Assembly (NCBI GenBank): GCA_030674155.1
Contig: CM060335.1
Span: forward strand, 53,024,361-53,088,360
Length of the DNA stretch: 64,000 nt
DNA from: Stramonita haemastoma
Lineage: Eukaryota; Mollusca; Gastropoda; Neogastropoda; Muricidae
Direction: 5' to 3'
The notes beneath the pieces were generated by a model that searched no databases, was not told the origin of the DNA, and saw only the letters and a list, made by a program, of their open reading frames with translations. Positions 36,445 through 49,138 of this stretch are shown here, one piece after another. A program made the position numbers and the translations under genes. How positions within the stretch are numbered: the stretch's first letter is position 1; each line of letters opens with the position of its first letter.

Positions 36445-36665
36445 TGCATGTACAGACTTCAGATAAAACTATAAACCGAGGTCCACGAAGAACATCTTGT
36501 GCACACATTAAAACCTGTTCCACTTTGAAAATAGCAGGCCAATGGATGGGTAGGAATGGATGACAAAATTTATGCAACTATATACACACAGGAACTGGAT
36601 GTAAAAAAGCATATCAGTGCTTATTATGTTATCCTTGAAATAAGAGAAGAAATAAATAAAAGAAC
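36444..36665 (+). mobile_element. SINE family 2, 5'-truncated copy
   Basis: Matches the body and 3' end of the element at 20462 from the ACTATAAACCGAGGTCC region to TTATCCTTGAAATAAGAG. Confidence 0.75.
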
Positions 36666-36728
36666 ACCAATCTATCGTAGCACTTTCCCTCTTTTGTACA
36701 TGCATACACACACACACACCCACGAACA

Positions 36729-37062
36729 GGGTGGGATAGCCTTGTGGTCAGAAAATCGCACTTGCAATCTGACGACCCAGGTTTGAATGGCCTTCAGGGA
36801 AATATTCTTCCCTGGAGTTAAAGTCAGTACAGACTCCACTCTCCCCAAAGTTTTTGGATGAGATAGTAGACCGAGGTCCCATGAGCGAACACATGCATAA
36901 CTCTTGCTCACACATTAAATTCTGTTCCGCTTTTCAAAAGAGTAGGCCATTGTGTGCCGGTGGGAACAGAGCATACACAATGGGACTGGATGTAAAAAAA
37001 AAGCACATGAGTGCTTAATTCCATTATCTTTGATATAAAAGAATAAAAGAAAAATAAATAAC
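36729..37062 (+). mobile_element. SINE family 2, full-length copy
   Basis: Head GGGATAGCCTTGTGGTCAG with the A box, CCCAGGTTTGAATGG as a mutated B box, a body as in the 20462 copy, and an end at TTATCTTTGATATAAAAG. Confidence 0.8.
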
Positions 37063-38440
37063 ACAGTTCTTTCCCCCTCCACACACACACACACACACAC
37101 AACACCACACACACACACACACACACACACCACTTATGCATGACTGCATTTAAATCTGTGTTTATTCAGATTAAAAATACGCTGCATACAAACTGATCAG
37201 AGCAACATCAGCAGATAGGCCTAGCTTACAATTGACAGAAAGCACTGAACTGAAATAATTTGGAAGTTGGTAGACATGTTCAGATGAAACACAATAATAT
37301 TCATGTTTAGATCAAATACAATAATATTCTTTTACCATACAGTTGCTACTCTAACAAATCAAATCAACCTACCTCTTTTTCAAATTTTGCCGCAACCACA
37401 TTTTGGAAGCAGGCTTATAATGATTCAAAGAATAAACAAACAGCAAAACGAAACTACAATGCAGGAAAACTAGGCAAAAAGCATCACTTTAGAAATAGAT
37501 AATACACAAAATACAAGGTGTTCCAGACAGACACTGGTAAAAGTTTTTACGCATTCATCAACTTCATCTGTGCTGGAACAAAATCAATCCCTAGACTGAA
37601 AATTTCGGTGGTGAAATGTGCACTCCACACACTGTAAACTTTGTCGGTGCAAAACAAGCAGCTGCCCCGACTACAGCTAAAGAGAAACAACTGCAAAATT
37701 AATCGCAATACTCAGCCTAGCTGCAGAAACGTGGCAAAAACGATTGGGTTTTTTTATGTCATATTTTGTGTTATTTTGCATGAGTGCTTGGACTGTACTT
37801 GTTCAAAATGATTAACTCTTCTCCTTGAATGCCTCAATGGCTTTAAACAGCTAAAGAAGAGGCAAATGAGGTTTTAGATGAGCCTGACAGTGGTGAAAAC
37901 GATCTTGTATGATTCAGGAGATCGTGAGGATGAAAAAAAAATGACGAGATTTCGCCTTCACCTAGGTGTGATGCTATCTTGATTAGGGAGTACACAGAAT
38001 GACAATGGGGGTGAAGAAAGTGTATTTTCATCTGTTTACAAAAAGTAATTTTTGATATATTTTTGTAGTGAAACATCCTGCTAACTACTTTGAGCTTGCC
38101 TGAACCAGTCCTCAAATAAACAAATATCTACACTGACAGTGTAGAGCATGCATAGAGCCACAAGACCAGCACACCCCAAAACAGGCAGAACTTTGTACTT
38201 TCAGTCTGTGTTTGTCCTGGGGGCTCTCAGAATAAATGGCATCCCTGCTTCCTGCAAATTCTGTGCTAGAAATTTCCCCTTTTCTATCACCTATTTTCTC
38301 CCTTTTCTTTTGCCTAGTTTCTCTCCACCCAGCCCATTCTCTCCTCTTTTTTCAAGCAAATTTAAAATTTTCTCACATTAAATTCTTAGTGAGCTGCCCT
38401 AAAGTTGGAATGTATTGATGGAGGCCAGACTTAGAGCATA
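37063..38440. other. Unassigned sequence
   Basis: (CA)n at 37081-37133, then about 1.3 kb of AT-rich, single-copy-looking sequence with no convincing ORF, splice pair or element. Confidence 0.55.
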
Positions 38441-39535
38441 GCGCAGGAGTCTAGACATGGAATTCAGTGTGGGTGGTGTACATTATATTATGTATTAGAC
38501 ATGTTATCAGTGTGTGGAGGTGTATATATATAATGATTAGACAGTTATTCAGTGTGTGGAGGTGTACATTATATAATGTATTTAGACACGTTATTCAGTG
38601 TGGGAGGTGTACAATATTATGTATTTAGACATGCAATTCATGTGGTGGTGTATTATACTATGTATTTAGACACGTTATTCAGTGTGTGAGGTACATTATT
38701 ATGTATTTAGACATGCAATTCAGTGTGGTGGGTTTTCATTATAAAGTTTAGACATGCAATCAGTGTGTGTAGGTGTTATTATATTATGAATTTAAACATG
38801 TTATTCAATGTGTGAAGTATACATAATATGTATTTAGACATGCAATTCAGTGTGGGTGGGTGTACATTATATAATGTATTTAGATATGCAGTTCAGTGTG
38901 TGTAAGTGTACATTAAAAGGTAAAGGTGTCCCATAATCTGTGTGGCTGTAGGGGAGCAAGGCGTCAGAGACCTCAGCTTCTCTAGGGGTCAGCATGTTGA
39001 GGGCAGCGCCCATCTCCTCTCCCTGCTTTACCTTCCCTGACCCTAAAGAGGGCAGGTACCCATTTGCAGCTGGGTGAACTGTACTGAAGCCAAGGTGTGC
39101 AAACGGTCACCCATCCAACTGGCAACCAGGCTGCTTAACCTTGCTGGGGAAAAGCCAGCACTCTGACCACTGAGCTGTCCCATCCCCAATGCGTCACTGT
39201 AGAATGTGTTCATTGTAGGTGTACATCATGTAATGGATTTAGACGTGTTATTCAGTGGTGTAGGTGTAGGTATAATGATTTAGACATTCAGGTGGGGTGT
39301 TGTTATAAATAGATGTGTTATCATGTGTGTAAGTGTACATTTTATAATGTATTAGACGTGTTATTCAGTGTGTGTAGGTGTACATTATATATGTATTTAA
39401 CGGTATTCAGTGTGTGTAGGTGTACATTATATAATGTATTTAGACGTGTTATTCAGTGTGTGTAGGTGTACATTATATAATGTATTTCGACTGGTTATTC
39501 AGCATCTGTAGGAATACATTATATGATACCATGTT
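38441..39535. repeat. ~46-bp minisatellite, about 17 diverged copies
   Basis: Unit contains TTATTCAGTGTGTGTAGGTG, TACATTATATAATGTATTT and AGACATG/AGACGTG. It is split by the SINE at 38918-39187. Many copies carry small deletions. Confidence 0.85.
38918..39187 (-). mobile_element. SINE family 1, copy 2 inside the minisatellite
   Basis: Minus-strand copy of the 7462 element. The head GGGGATGGGACAGCTCAGTGG contains the A box. It ends GGGACACCTTTACC. Confidence 0.8.
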
Positions 39536-40984
39536 GTTCTGCACGTGTAGGTGCCCATTGTAGAATGTGTTCATCATAAAAATGTGTTCAGATGTGTTGT
39601 TCCACATTGTGTAGGCATCCACTTCAAAATGTGTTTGCTATAGAATATGTTCAGATGTGTTGTTACGCATTTGTATGCACCCATTGTAGAACATGTTCAT
39701 AACAATGCGTTCAGACCAGTTGATTTGCGTGTATAGCCTAGGTGACATGGAATGTATTCAGGCCTGTTATTCAGCATGTGTAGGTTGTATTATGTGTTCA
39801 GACATGTTAACCTGCATGTATAGCTGTCCTTTGTAGATGCGTTCATTGTAGAATGTGTTCGCTGTAAAATGCATTCAGATGTGTTGTTCTGCAGTTTGTT
39901 ACTAGTAGGTACCCATTATATAATGTGTTCAAATATGTGTATGGAATGGAATATGTGCCTGTTGTAGAATGCGTTTGTTGTAGATTGCATTCATGTGCAT
40001 TTCAGTGTGTGTAGGTGTTCCCTTCAGGATATGTTCAGACTCGTGTCAGCGTGTGTACCTGTTGTAGAATGTCTGCATTTTATAAGTCTGTTATCTAGTA
40101 GATGTATAGTACATGTACATCCGAAGTCTTTCTTTTGTAGATGTCCGTTATCAGAGGTTTATTTCTCAGATGTTTCATATTCCAAGTCGTGTCATAATTT
40201 TTTTCTTCTGTTTTTATTCAAACACTTGCAAGTTAGATGGAGAATTTAGTTCTACATTCAGAAGTTGACATTAGAATACCTGTATTTTAATCAAGTACAG
40301 TCTGCATCTGGGAACATGTACATATTTCAGCTGGCCCTATTTCAGATGTCTGTTGATACATTTCAGGCATCTGTATTTAGATACCCGTTTTTAAAACCAA
40401 TTCAACAATGTATTTTAGAGGACCTGTACATCTCTGTATTCAGATGCATCTTTCTCCATATGTATTTTAGATATCTTTGTCTTGTATGTATTTTAATACA
40501 TTTATACATCTGAATTTGGAAGTGTGTTAGGAATACAACTATAGATGCATGTGAAATGTCCGTATTTTAGAGGCGTTTATGTCTATATCCAATATGCATT
40601 TTAGAAGCCTGTATTTGGGAATTTGGCATCAGCAACACATTTCAAATATCTGTACTTCAGCTGTCTGTACCTCAGTGAAGATGTCTACATCTTACATGCA
40701 TTTTAGGGTTTATACTTTACTAGAAAATTACCTGTATATCAATGTTTAGAGTGTAGGTGTATTCCTAATGCACATGGCATGCATTTCATGTCTACATTTC
40801 CAATGCCCAATTCACATGTCTCGGTCTCTATATATTCCGATTAATGTCCATTTGTTTGAGCTCCAAGGTTAACCAAAGGCAAGATTTTTGCATATGCTAC
40901 CTTCCCCCTCAGTTCAGGAGTCAGACATTAGTTTACATGATCTATGAGCATCCTATTCCTACTTGCACAAAAGTGGCCTACTCT
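39536..40984. repeat. Degenerate continuation of the ATG/TTCAGA-type repeat
   Basis: Irregular repeats of GTGTTCAGATGTGTT, GTAGAATGTGTTC and, further right, TTTCAGATGTCTGTATTT. They appear to be an older, decayed version of the same tandem family. No gene. Confidence 0.45.
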
Positions 40985-41165
40985 TCCTGATGGCAGAATG
41001 GGCTTTTAGTGTGCACCCAAGATTTTCTGCATGCATTTGCACCTGGTGCCTCAAATTAGTCTCATCCAAAGGATTTTTTTAGCAAGGCTAGGAATAGAAC
41101 CCTGAACCTCCGTTTTGATGCCAGGTCAACATTTATAATTGTACCATTAGCTTCCTTCATGATGG
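40985..41165 (-). mobile_element. SINE family 2, 5' half, diverged
   Basis: Minus-strand copy. Reverse complement shows GGTTCAGGGTTCTATTCC (B-box region) and CCTTTGGATGAGACTA. The 3' half is missing. Confidence 0.55.
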
Positions 41166-41337
41166 ATGAATTGCACGTCTCCGTCTACTTTTAGATGTGG
41201 ACTGTAAATAAAGATGGTGAAATATTTGTATTGTATCAACTCCTTCCTTCAAGTGAGCACATTAGTGGTAGTTCAAACAAGTCTGTATGTCACTTTAATA
41301 GGTGATGTATAGCTCTGTATTTAAAGCCCGATCTTTA
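41166..41337. other. Unassigned spacer
   Basis: Nothing recognised. Confidence 0.4.
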
Positions 41338-41617
41338 GGTAAAGGTACATAGGTAAAGGTGTTCCATGACTAATGCAGTCGTTGAGGAGCAAGACGTCAA
41401 ACTTCTTCAGGGGCCAGCATATCGAGGGCAAAGCTCATCTCCTCTCTTTGGCTGCATGACCCATTCTGACCCTGATGAGGGCAGGTACCCTTTTATAAAT
41501 GGGTGACTGTGCTGAAGCCATGGTAGCAAATGGTTACCCATCCATTTACCAACGTTTTATGTTGCTGAACCTTATTAGGGGAAAGTGCCTGCTCCGACCA
41601 CAGAGCTACCTGGTTTC
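41338..41617 (-). mobile_element. SINE family 1, copy 3
   Basis: Minus-strand, diverged copy ending at GAGCTACCTGG (degraded A box) on its right. A short duplication of its 3' tail lies at 41338-41352. Confidence 0.65.
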
Positions 41618-41634
41618 TTATGGCCTATCCAGTT

Positions 41635-41819
41635 TCTTCCAGCTCAAGTACAGTCCCCCAGCTGTCAATGGGCATCCACCCTCTTTAGGAGCAAGGGAGA
41701 GGAGATAGACACCACCCTTACGACATGCTGGCCCGGAAGAGCCCAAGTCTCCAACACCTCACTGGCTTATGACCACATGTTATGAGATACCTTTACCCAC
41801 CTAACCCAACCTTTACCCT
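41635..41819 (+). mobile_element. SINE family 1, copy 4, inverted and 5'-truncated
   Basis: Plus-strand body from CAAGTACAGTCCCCCAGCTG to GAGATACCTTTACCC. It is head-to-head with copy 3. Confidence 0.65.
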
Positions 41820-41830
41820 ACTGTTTTTAA

Positions 41831-41945
41831 TCCTTTGAAGGAGACTGAACTGAGGCCATGTGTGCAAGCACACACATTATTCTGGCCATATGCATTCAGA
41901 AGGGTAGGCCATAGGAGCAGGTAAAACTGTAAGTACACAGGTGTC
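41831..41945 (+). mobile_element. SINE family 2, internal fragment
   Basis: Diverged match to the middle of the family (GAGACTGAACTGAGGCC, AAGGGTAGGCCAT). Confidence 0.45.
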
Positions 41946-42584
41946 CCGTTTAGACACCATCCCTGGTTGAATTGCATCTACCTAAATCAGGAGGGGGGGT
42001 TCAAATACAACAAAATCTTGCCATTGGCAAACCTTTGAGCCCTAGCCAAGCACATTTTTTAAAGAAAAAATAAATGAAAGTGAAATAATTATCATTAGAT
42101 GCCTCATCTTGTGTAATAGTTACCCACATCTATACATCTGTAATTCAATTTAAAAGCCCATGTAAATTTATCTTAAGTAGATTTCTGATGTCTTTATACG
42201 TTTTAAGATTGTGTGCAAATTGTAGCCTATTCATCTTGGATGTCTGTATTCGAATACTCCGTTTTCGAATGTAGGCCTACATTTCTGGCGTTGGTATACT
42301 GTATCTTTTTGAAGTCAGTATTCAAAAGCTCATTATCTATATGCACTTTTTCTGTTGGGTTCATACAAAAAAAAGTTTTAAAGGTCTTTAATAGTATTAT
42401 GCGCATCTTAAATGTCCACTTTCAAAAGCTTATATTTCAGAGTTCATTTACAGATGCTTATTTCTATATTTGTTTTTTATATTCACCCCGCTTTCTTATG
42501 GCTTTGCTTTTTATTAATCTTCATTTATCTGAATTTGAAGTGTCTGATTTACTCTATATAAAATCTTCTATTGAAGGGGCCTTA
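41946..42584. other. Unassigned AT-rich sequence
   Basis: Traces of the TCTGTATTT/TTTCAGATG repeat. No gene. Confidence 0.45.
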
Positions 42585-42588
42585 TCAA

Positions 42589-43435
42589 CCCTAGTATGTG
42601 GTTCAGTCATAATTTAAAGCTTCTTTGCACTTTCAAAGGTCACCCAATGAATGTTCAGGCCATTGCAGGCCCCAAATTTACTTTTGGGGACCAGTCCAGA
42701 TTGTCTGGAACTAAAGTGGCAGCCAGGCATTTGTGCCAGAATTTCCTTAAGGAGTTTTTTGACAATAATGAAGGCGAGGAAGAGTTTCAGAGGCTGGATT
42801 TGGTTGAATTAAACAATGACAGACAATGAGGTCAAGTGTTGTGGAATATTTTTGAAAAACTTTGGGAAAAATTTATTGCGATCCCACCAAATTGCACGAT
42901 GCACTTATTGGCTACTCAGCAATTTCCAGGTCATACACTGTTTTGATTTTCACACAACAAAGCTTCAAAATAATTGGAGTCAATTGGATATGTCACTACT
43001 TCACATGAAATGAGTTTTCATCACCATGAAATCTATCGTCATGATTGAGATAGTGTTGATCATTGGACTTTTCCCAATATTTGGCGACTGATAAAGCTAC
43101 ACAAGCCCCTTTAATTTTTTTTTTTTGAAAACCTATGTCAATTTACCGAATTATCACATTTCTGCACAGTATCGTGTTAAAATCAATCTGGGGCTCTGAT
43201 GTCGCGACATCGACAGTGATTGGTAGTGCACATTTTCTTATTATCTTTTACATTACCATAAATACTACATACTGCTTTAAAATTACTCTTATAAGAGCTT
43301 GTTTTCCAAGCTTTCCAGTGATAAACTTTGCAGTTTAGTTTTAGATCTCAATATCAAGGGTCGTTTGACCCCACCCTTCTTCAAAACAACATTGGCTACT
43401 AGTTACCGCTGCCGTTAATTCCGCGTCGACATTCA
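42589..43435 (+). mobile_element. piggyBac-like non-autonomous element, degraded copy
   Basis: Homologous along most of its length to 49139-50258 (CTTTCAAAGGTCACCCAATG, GGCTGGATTTGGTTGAATTA, GTCGCGACA, CAGTGATTGGTA). The left end CCCTAGTATG is preceded by TCAA, a mutated TTAA. The right terminal repeat is lost after GCCGTTAATTC. Confidence 0.7.
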
Positions 43436-43697
43436 GTTGCTCATTTTTCTGGGACCAAATTCAGATTCAAAAAAATATTTATTTACTCCAATTTCTTTAG
43501 TTATGTTTTTTCTTTTTAACATTTCGTCATCTGTATTTCTCCGATATACTTAATGTAGAAACTTTTCTTCAAGGACTTGTTAAGGTGCGAGTATTTTCAC
43601 TTGGGATGTGTGGTATTTTATGTATGTATTTAAGTCAGTACTTACATGTTCGAATGATTACTGGAGTCCCGTTTTAAATTTGCGTTTAGATGCATTT
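43436..43697. other. Unassigned spacer
   Basis: AT-rich, ending in ATTT, the left target duplication of the next element. Confidence 0.45.
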
Positions 43698-44110
43698 GTG
43701 TTGCTCCACCACAAAATGAGTTGCTTAGCACCTGACCCATTATTCTGCTTGAAGCCATGTAAAGCATACGGGGTAAGGTTGTAGATGTCGATTCATGATA
43801 AAACTATAGCCTTTATTCTACCCTGTAATGAAATATCAAGGTATATATTCGTTTCCTTTTAAATGTGTTTGAGTTTTTTAAATACCTAAACCCTCATTCT
43901 GACCATGTATTACAATGCTAAACTGGTCCATTTTTCATTTGGTCACATCCAGCAGTTTATCACTTCTATTTGTAACAACTTTTCATAGAATTGTTCAATT
44001 TTCAATCTGTTTTTTGTATTGGATAGCCTCTTTATCACAGATTAGTAACATTTCAGTAACAAAAAATTTACCTGTGGCACAATGCGCGACTGATTGTGTT
44101 GGAGCATCAC
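43698..44110. mobile_element. MITE-like DNA element, copy 1
   Basis: 413 bp bounded by GTGTTGCTCCACCAC and, in reverse complement, GTGATGCTCCAACAC, so about 13 of 15 terminal bases match. It is flanked by ATTT on both sides (43694-43697 and 44111-44114). The interior matches 53652-54073 and has no transposase ORF. Confidence 0.8.
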
Positions 44111-44464
44111 ATTTTTACTTTATAAAAGATCCAAGGATTTTGGATATTTGTACGCCTTACTATATGTTGAAACCATTCTCTTTTTTTCATCTCTATGTAT
44201 GAATCCTGGATATCGGCATTCTAGAAGCCTGTATTCAGATGTTTGTCATCAGATGTCTCTACTTTTGAAGCCTATGCTCCAATGCTTCTTCATTCTTTCT
44301 TTCATTTCACAGATAATGGAATGAGCACTCGTGTGCTTTTTACATCAGTCCATATTTCCTGCAGAGAAATTGCCCTGTGGTGGGCAATAAATCACATATA
44401 TAATTTATCTTACAAAAAAAAATAATAAAATAACCCACAAAACATACACTGCCACACCACTCTA
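44111..44464. other. Spacer with minus-strand SINE 2 tail fragment
   Basis: 44284-44355 resembles the reversed 3' end of SINE family 2 (ATAATGGAATGAGCACT, GCTTTTTACATC). The rest is unassigned. Confidence 0.45.
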
Positions 44465-44770
44465 GGGGCAGGGCAGGGTAAGGTAGCCTAGTGGTTAACT
44501 GAATAGAGTTCAGACTGTGTGATCTGACTGCAGGTTACAGCCACCACTGAGAGCAGACAGACACACACCTGTTCCTGGGCATTTTCCTTCTGGAGTCGAC
44601 TTCAGTGCAGACTCCACTTGACTCCCCCAAATCTTTCTGATGAGACTATACACTAAAGTCTGCAGATAATTTTGTGCCCACATTAAAACCTGTTCCGTCT
44701 TTTAGAAGAGTAGGCCACTATGTGCTGGTATGAAGCGTTGACAAATGCAGAAAACGTGCACACTGGTATA
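44465..44770 (+). mobile_element. SINE family 2, diverged full-length copy
   Basis: Head GGTAGCCTAGTGGTTAAC, then GACTTCAGTGCAGACTCC, GTCTTTTAGAAGAGTAGG and TGTGCTGGT. There is an internal insertion near the B box. Confidence 0.7.
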
Positions 44771-45249
44771 TTTCCACATCATCTCTGAAGTTGGAATGTG
44801 GCTAACTTACTGGTGGCAAACGCTCAGACACAAAATGTCACCAATGGAGCTCTGAGGACAGAAAAAACCCAGCCTAAAAACCACTTTTCCAATTCTCCAC
44901 CTTTGATATACAGACATCTGGATACAGGCAGCTGAAGTATAGCAGTAGAATGCAGATGGTTGTGGGAGGTTGGTGTAACCCTCACTTTTGATTCTGATGT
45001 GGAAAACCTACATCACTTCCTGATTCTCTGTCACACACACTCACCACACAACACACAAACACACACTCACCAAGCAACACACACACAAACACACGCACTC
45101 ACTCAGGAACACAAAAACCCTTGTCAACATAATAACACATGTCAAACGTGCTTGCATGAACCCCCTGTACAGAAACTTATACACAAAGCTGTTCAACGTT
45201 TATATAATGAGCACATCAAGTGAAAGTTGAGGGGGGGGTGTGGTTGTGG
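44771..45249. other. Unassigned sequence with short CA stretch
   Basis: CACACA-rich at 45033-45105. No gene seen. Confidence 0.5.
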
Positions 45250-45610
45250 TTGTAAAGCAGATTTCTTTTATTTCAGCAGATGGCATAAACAACATTACAA
45301 TACAGTGCACTACACTACTATACAACACAATAGTGCACTGCACTACTATACACCACTATAGTACACTGCACGTCTACACTACACAATAGTACACTGCACT
45401 ACTATACAACACAATAGTACACTGCACTACTATACACCACAATAGTACACTGCACTACTATACAACACAATAGTACACTGCACGTCTACACTACACAATA
45501 GTACACTGCACTACTATACAACACAATAGTACACTGCACGTCTACACTACACAATAGTACACTGCACTACACCAGTCCATAACAGGCGTTGTGAGGGCAC
45601 AATGTAAACA
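45250..45610 (-). other. Probable 3' UTR of minus-strand host gene
   Basis: Follows the TGA at 45611 on the minus strand. It contains the 28-bp array (45298-45575) and then GAAATAAAAG at about 45265-45275, which holds an AATAAA polyadenylation signal. Confidence 0.45.
45298..45575. repeat. 28-bp tandem repeat, about ten copies
   Basis: Two alternating versions: ACTGCACTACTATACAACAC plus AATAGTAC, and GCACGTCTACACTACACAAT plus AGTACACT. Confidence 0.9.
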
Positions 45611-45667
45611 TCAGTTCTTGTGGCCGGTGGCTGCCAATGCCTGGGTCTCTTCCATCATGGACACCAC
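45611..45667 (-). CDS. Terminal coding exon, unidentified host gene
   Basis: On the minus strand GATTCTGTGTGCAG| is followed by a clean open reading of 18 codons, VVSMMEETQALAATGHKN, and TGA. Balanced codon use, a good acceptor and a downstream AATAAA make this the most convincing host exon in the window. Upstream exons would lie at higher coordinates on the minus strand. The exon-like blocks at 50-58 kb are in the right orientation to be candidates. The intron directly upstream begins with a 3.4-kb satellite. I do not recognise the protein. Confidence 0.6.
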   Translation of the reverse strand: MVSMMEETQALAATGHKN

Positions 45668-45696
45668 CTGCACACAGAATCACAAGAGACACACGT

Positions 45697-48600
45697 CAGT
45701 CACTGAACTATCCCAGCACTGAACTATCCCAGCACTGAACTATCCCACCACTGAACTATCCCACCACTGAACTATCAACACTGCACTATCCCACCACTGA
45801 ACTATCAACACTGAACTATCCCACCACTGAACTATCAACACTGAACTATCAACACTGAACTATCAACACTGAACTATCAACACTGAACTATCAACACTGA
45901 ACTATCCCACCACTGAACTATCAACACTGCACTATCCCACCACTGAACTATCCCACCACTGAACTATCCCACCACTGAACTATCAACACTGAACTATCAA
46001 CACTGAACTATCAACACTGAACTATCCCACCACTGAACTATCCCACCACTGAACTATCCCACCACTGAACTATCCCACCACTGAACTATCCCACCACTGA
46101 ACTATCAACACTGAACTATCAACACTGAACTATCAACACTGAACTATCCCACCACTGAACTATCAACACTGCACTATCCCACCACTGAACTATCCCACCA
46201 CTGAACTATCCCACCACTGAACTATCAACACTGAACTATCCCACCACTGAACTATCCCACCACTGAACTATCCCACCACTGAACTATCCCACCACTGAAC
46301 TATCCCACCACTGAACTATCAACACTGAACTATCCCACCACTGAACTATCAACACTGAACTATCAACACTGAACTATCAACACTGACTATCCCACCAACT
46401 GAACTATCAACACTGAACTATCAACACTGAACTATCAACACTGAACTATCCCACCACTGAACTATCAACACTGCACTATCCCACCACTGAACTATCCCAC
46501 CACTGAACTATCAACACTGCACTATCCCACCACTGAACTATCCCACCACTGAACTATCAACACTGAACTATCAACACTGCACTATCCCACCACTGAACTA
46601 TCCACCACTGAACTATCAAACTGAACTATCAACATGCACTATCCACCACTGAACTATCCCACCACTGAACTATCCCACACTGAACTATCCCAGCACTGAA
46701 CTATCCAGCACTGAACTATCCCACCACTGCACTATCCCACCACTGAACTATCCCACCACTGAACTATCCCACCACTGAACTATCAACACTGAACTATCAC
46801 AGCACTGAACTATCAACACTGAACTATCCCACCACTGCACTATCCACACACTGAACTATCCACACACTGAACTACCAACACTGAACTATCACAGCACTGA
46901 ACTATCAACACTGAACTATCCCACACTGAACTATCAACACTGAACTATCCACCATGAATATCACACTGAACTATCACAGCACTGAACTATCAACACTGAA
47001 CTATCCACCACTGAACTATCAACACTGCACTATCCACACACTGAACTATCCCACCACTGAACTATCCCACCACTGAACTATCCACACTGAACTATCAACA
47101 CTGAACTATCACACCACTGAACTATCAACACTGAACTATCCCATCATGAACTATCCACCACTGAACTATCAACACTGCACTATCCACCACTGAACTATCA
47201 ACACTGAACTATCCCACCACTGAACTATCCCACCACTGAACTATCCCACCACTGAACTATCCCACCACTGAACTATCCACCACTGAACTATCCCACCACT
47301 GAACTATCAACACTGAACTATCACACCACTGAACTATCAACACTGAACTATCCACACTGAACTATCCCACCACTGAACTATCAACACTGCACTATCCACC
47401 ACTGAACTATCAACACTGAACTATCCCACCACTGAACTATCCCACCACTGAACTATCCCACCACTGAACTATCCCACCACTGAACTATCCCACCACTGAA
47501 CTATCCACCACTGAACTATCAACACTGAACTATCCACACTGAACTATCCCACCACTGAACTATCCACCACTGAACTATCCACCACTGAACTATCCCACCA
47601 CTGAACTATCCACACTGAACTATCCCACCACTGAACTATCCCACCACTGAACTATCCCACCACTGAACTATCAACACTGACTATCCCACCACTGAACTAT
47701 CCCACCACTGAACTATCCACCACTGAACTATCCACCACTGAACTATCAACACTGAACTATCCCACACTGAACTATCAACACTGAACTATCAACACTGCAC
47801 TATCCCACCACTGAACTATCCCACCACTGAACTATCACACTGAACTATCCCACCACTGAACTATCAACACTGAACTATCCCACCACTGAACTATCCCACC
47901 ACTGAACTATCCCACCACTGAACTATCAACACTGAACTATCCCACCACTGAACTATCAACACTGAACTATCCCATCACTGAACTATCCCACCACTGAACT
48001 ATCAACACTGCACTATCCATCACTGAACTATCCACCACTGAACTATCAACACTGAACTATCCCACCACTGAACTATCCCACCACTGAACTATCAACACTG
48101 CACTATCCACCACTGAACTATCCCACACTGAACTATCAACACTGAACTATCCACCACTGAACTATCAACACTGAACTATCCCACCACTGAACTATCAACA
48201 CTGAACTATCAACACTGCACTATCCACCACTGAACTATCCCACCACTGAACTATCAACACTGAACTATCCCACCACTGAACTATCCCACCACTGAACTAT
48301 CCCACCACTGAACTATCAACACTGAACTATCCCACCACTGAACTATCCCACACTGAACTATCCCACCACTGAACTATCAACACTGCACTATCCCACCACT
48401 GAACTATCAACACTGAACTATCACCATCACTGAACTATCCCACCACTGAACTATCCCACCACTGAACTATCCCACCACTGAACTATCAACACTGCACTAT
48501 CCCACCACTGAACTATCAACACTGCACTATCACACCACTGAACTATCCCACCACTGAACTATCCCACCACTGTACTATCCCACCACTGAACTATCAACAC

Positions 48601-49089
48601 TGAACTATCAACACTGAACTATCAACACTGAACTATCCCACCACTGAACTATCCCACCACTGAACTATCCCACCACTGAACTATCCCACCACTGAACTAT
48701 CCCACCACTGAACTATCCCACCACTGAACTATCCCACCACTGAACTATCCCACCACTGAACTATCAACACTGCACTATCCCACCACTGAACTATCCCACC
48801 ACTGAACTATCCCACCACTGAACTATCCCACCACTGAACTATCCCACCACTGAATATGCCACCACTGAACTATCAACACTGAACTATCAACACTGAACTA
48901 TCAACACTGAACTATCCCACCACTGAATATGCCACCACTGAACTATCAACACTGAACTATCCCAGCACTGAACTGTCCCAGCACTGAACTATCCCAGCAC
49001 TGAACTATCCCATCACTGAACTGTCCCAGCACTGAACTATCCCACCGCTGAACTACCCCACCACTGAACTATCCCACCACTGAACTATT
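45697..49089. repeat. 3.4-kb satellite of CACTGAACTATC(CCAC/AA) units
   Basis: Over 200 units. The 16-bp form is CACTGAACTATCCCAC and the 14-bp form CACTGAACTATCAA, interspersed without strict order. Rare GCACTATC and CCAGCACTG variants are present, and there are one-base deletions mainly between 46600 and 48200. Ends are sharp: 30 bp from the exon acceptor on the left and about 45 bp from a piggyBac-like element on the right. Confidence 0.95.
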
Positions 49090-49138
49090 ACATGAGTAAG
49101 CCATTTGGAGCTAGTAGGAAAAGATGACAAGATCTTAA

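Noticed and set aside
45697..49089. CRISPR array
   Set aside because: Units of 14/16 bp are contiguous, with no unique spacers and no cas genes. It is a eukaryotic satellite.
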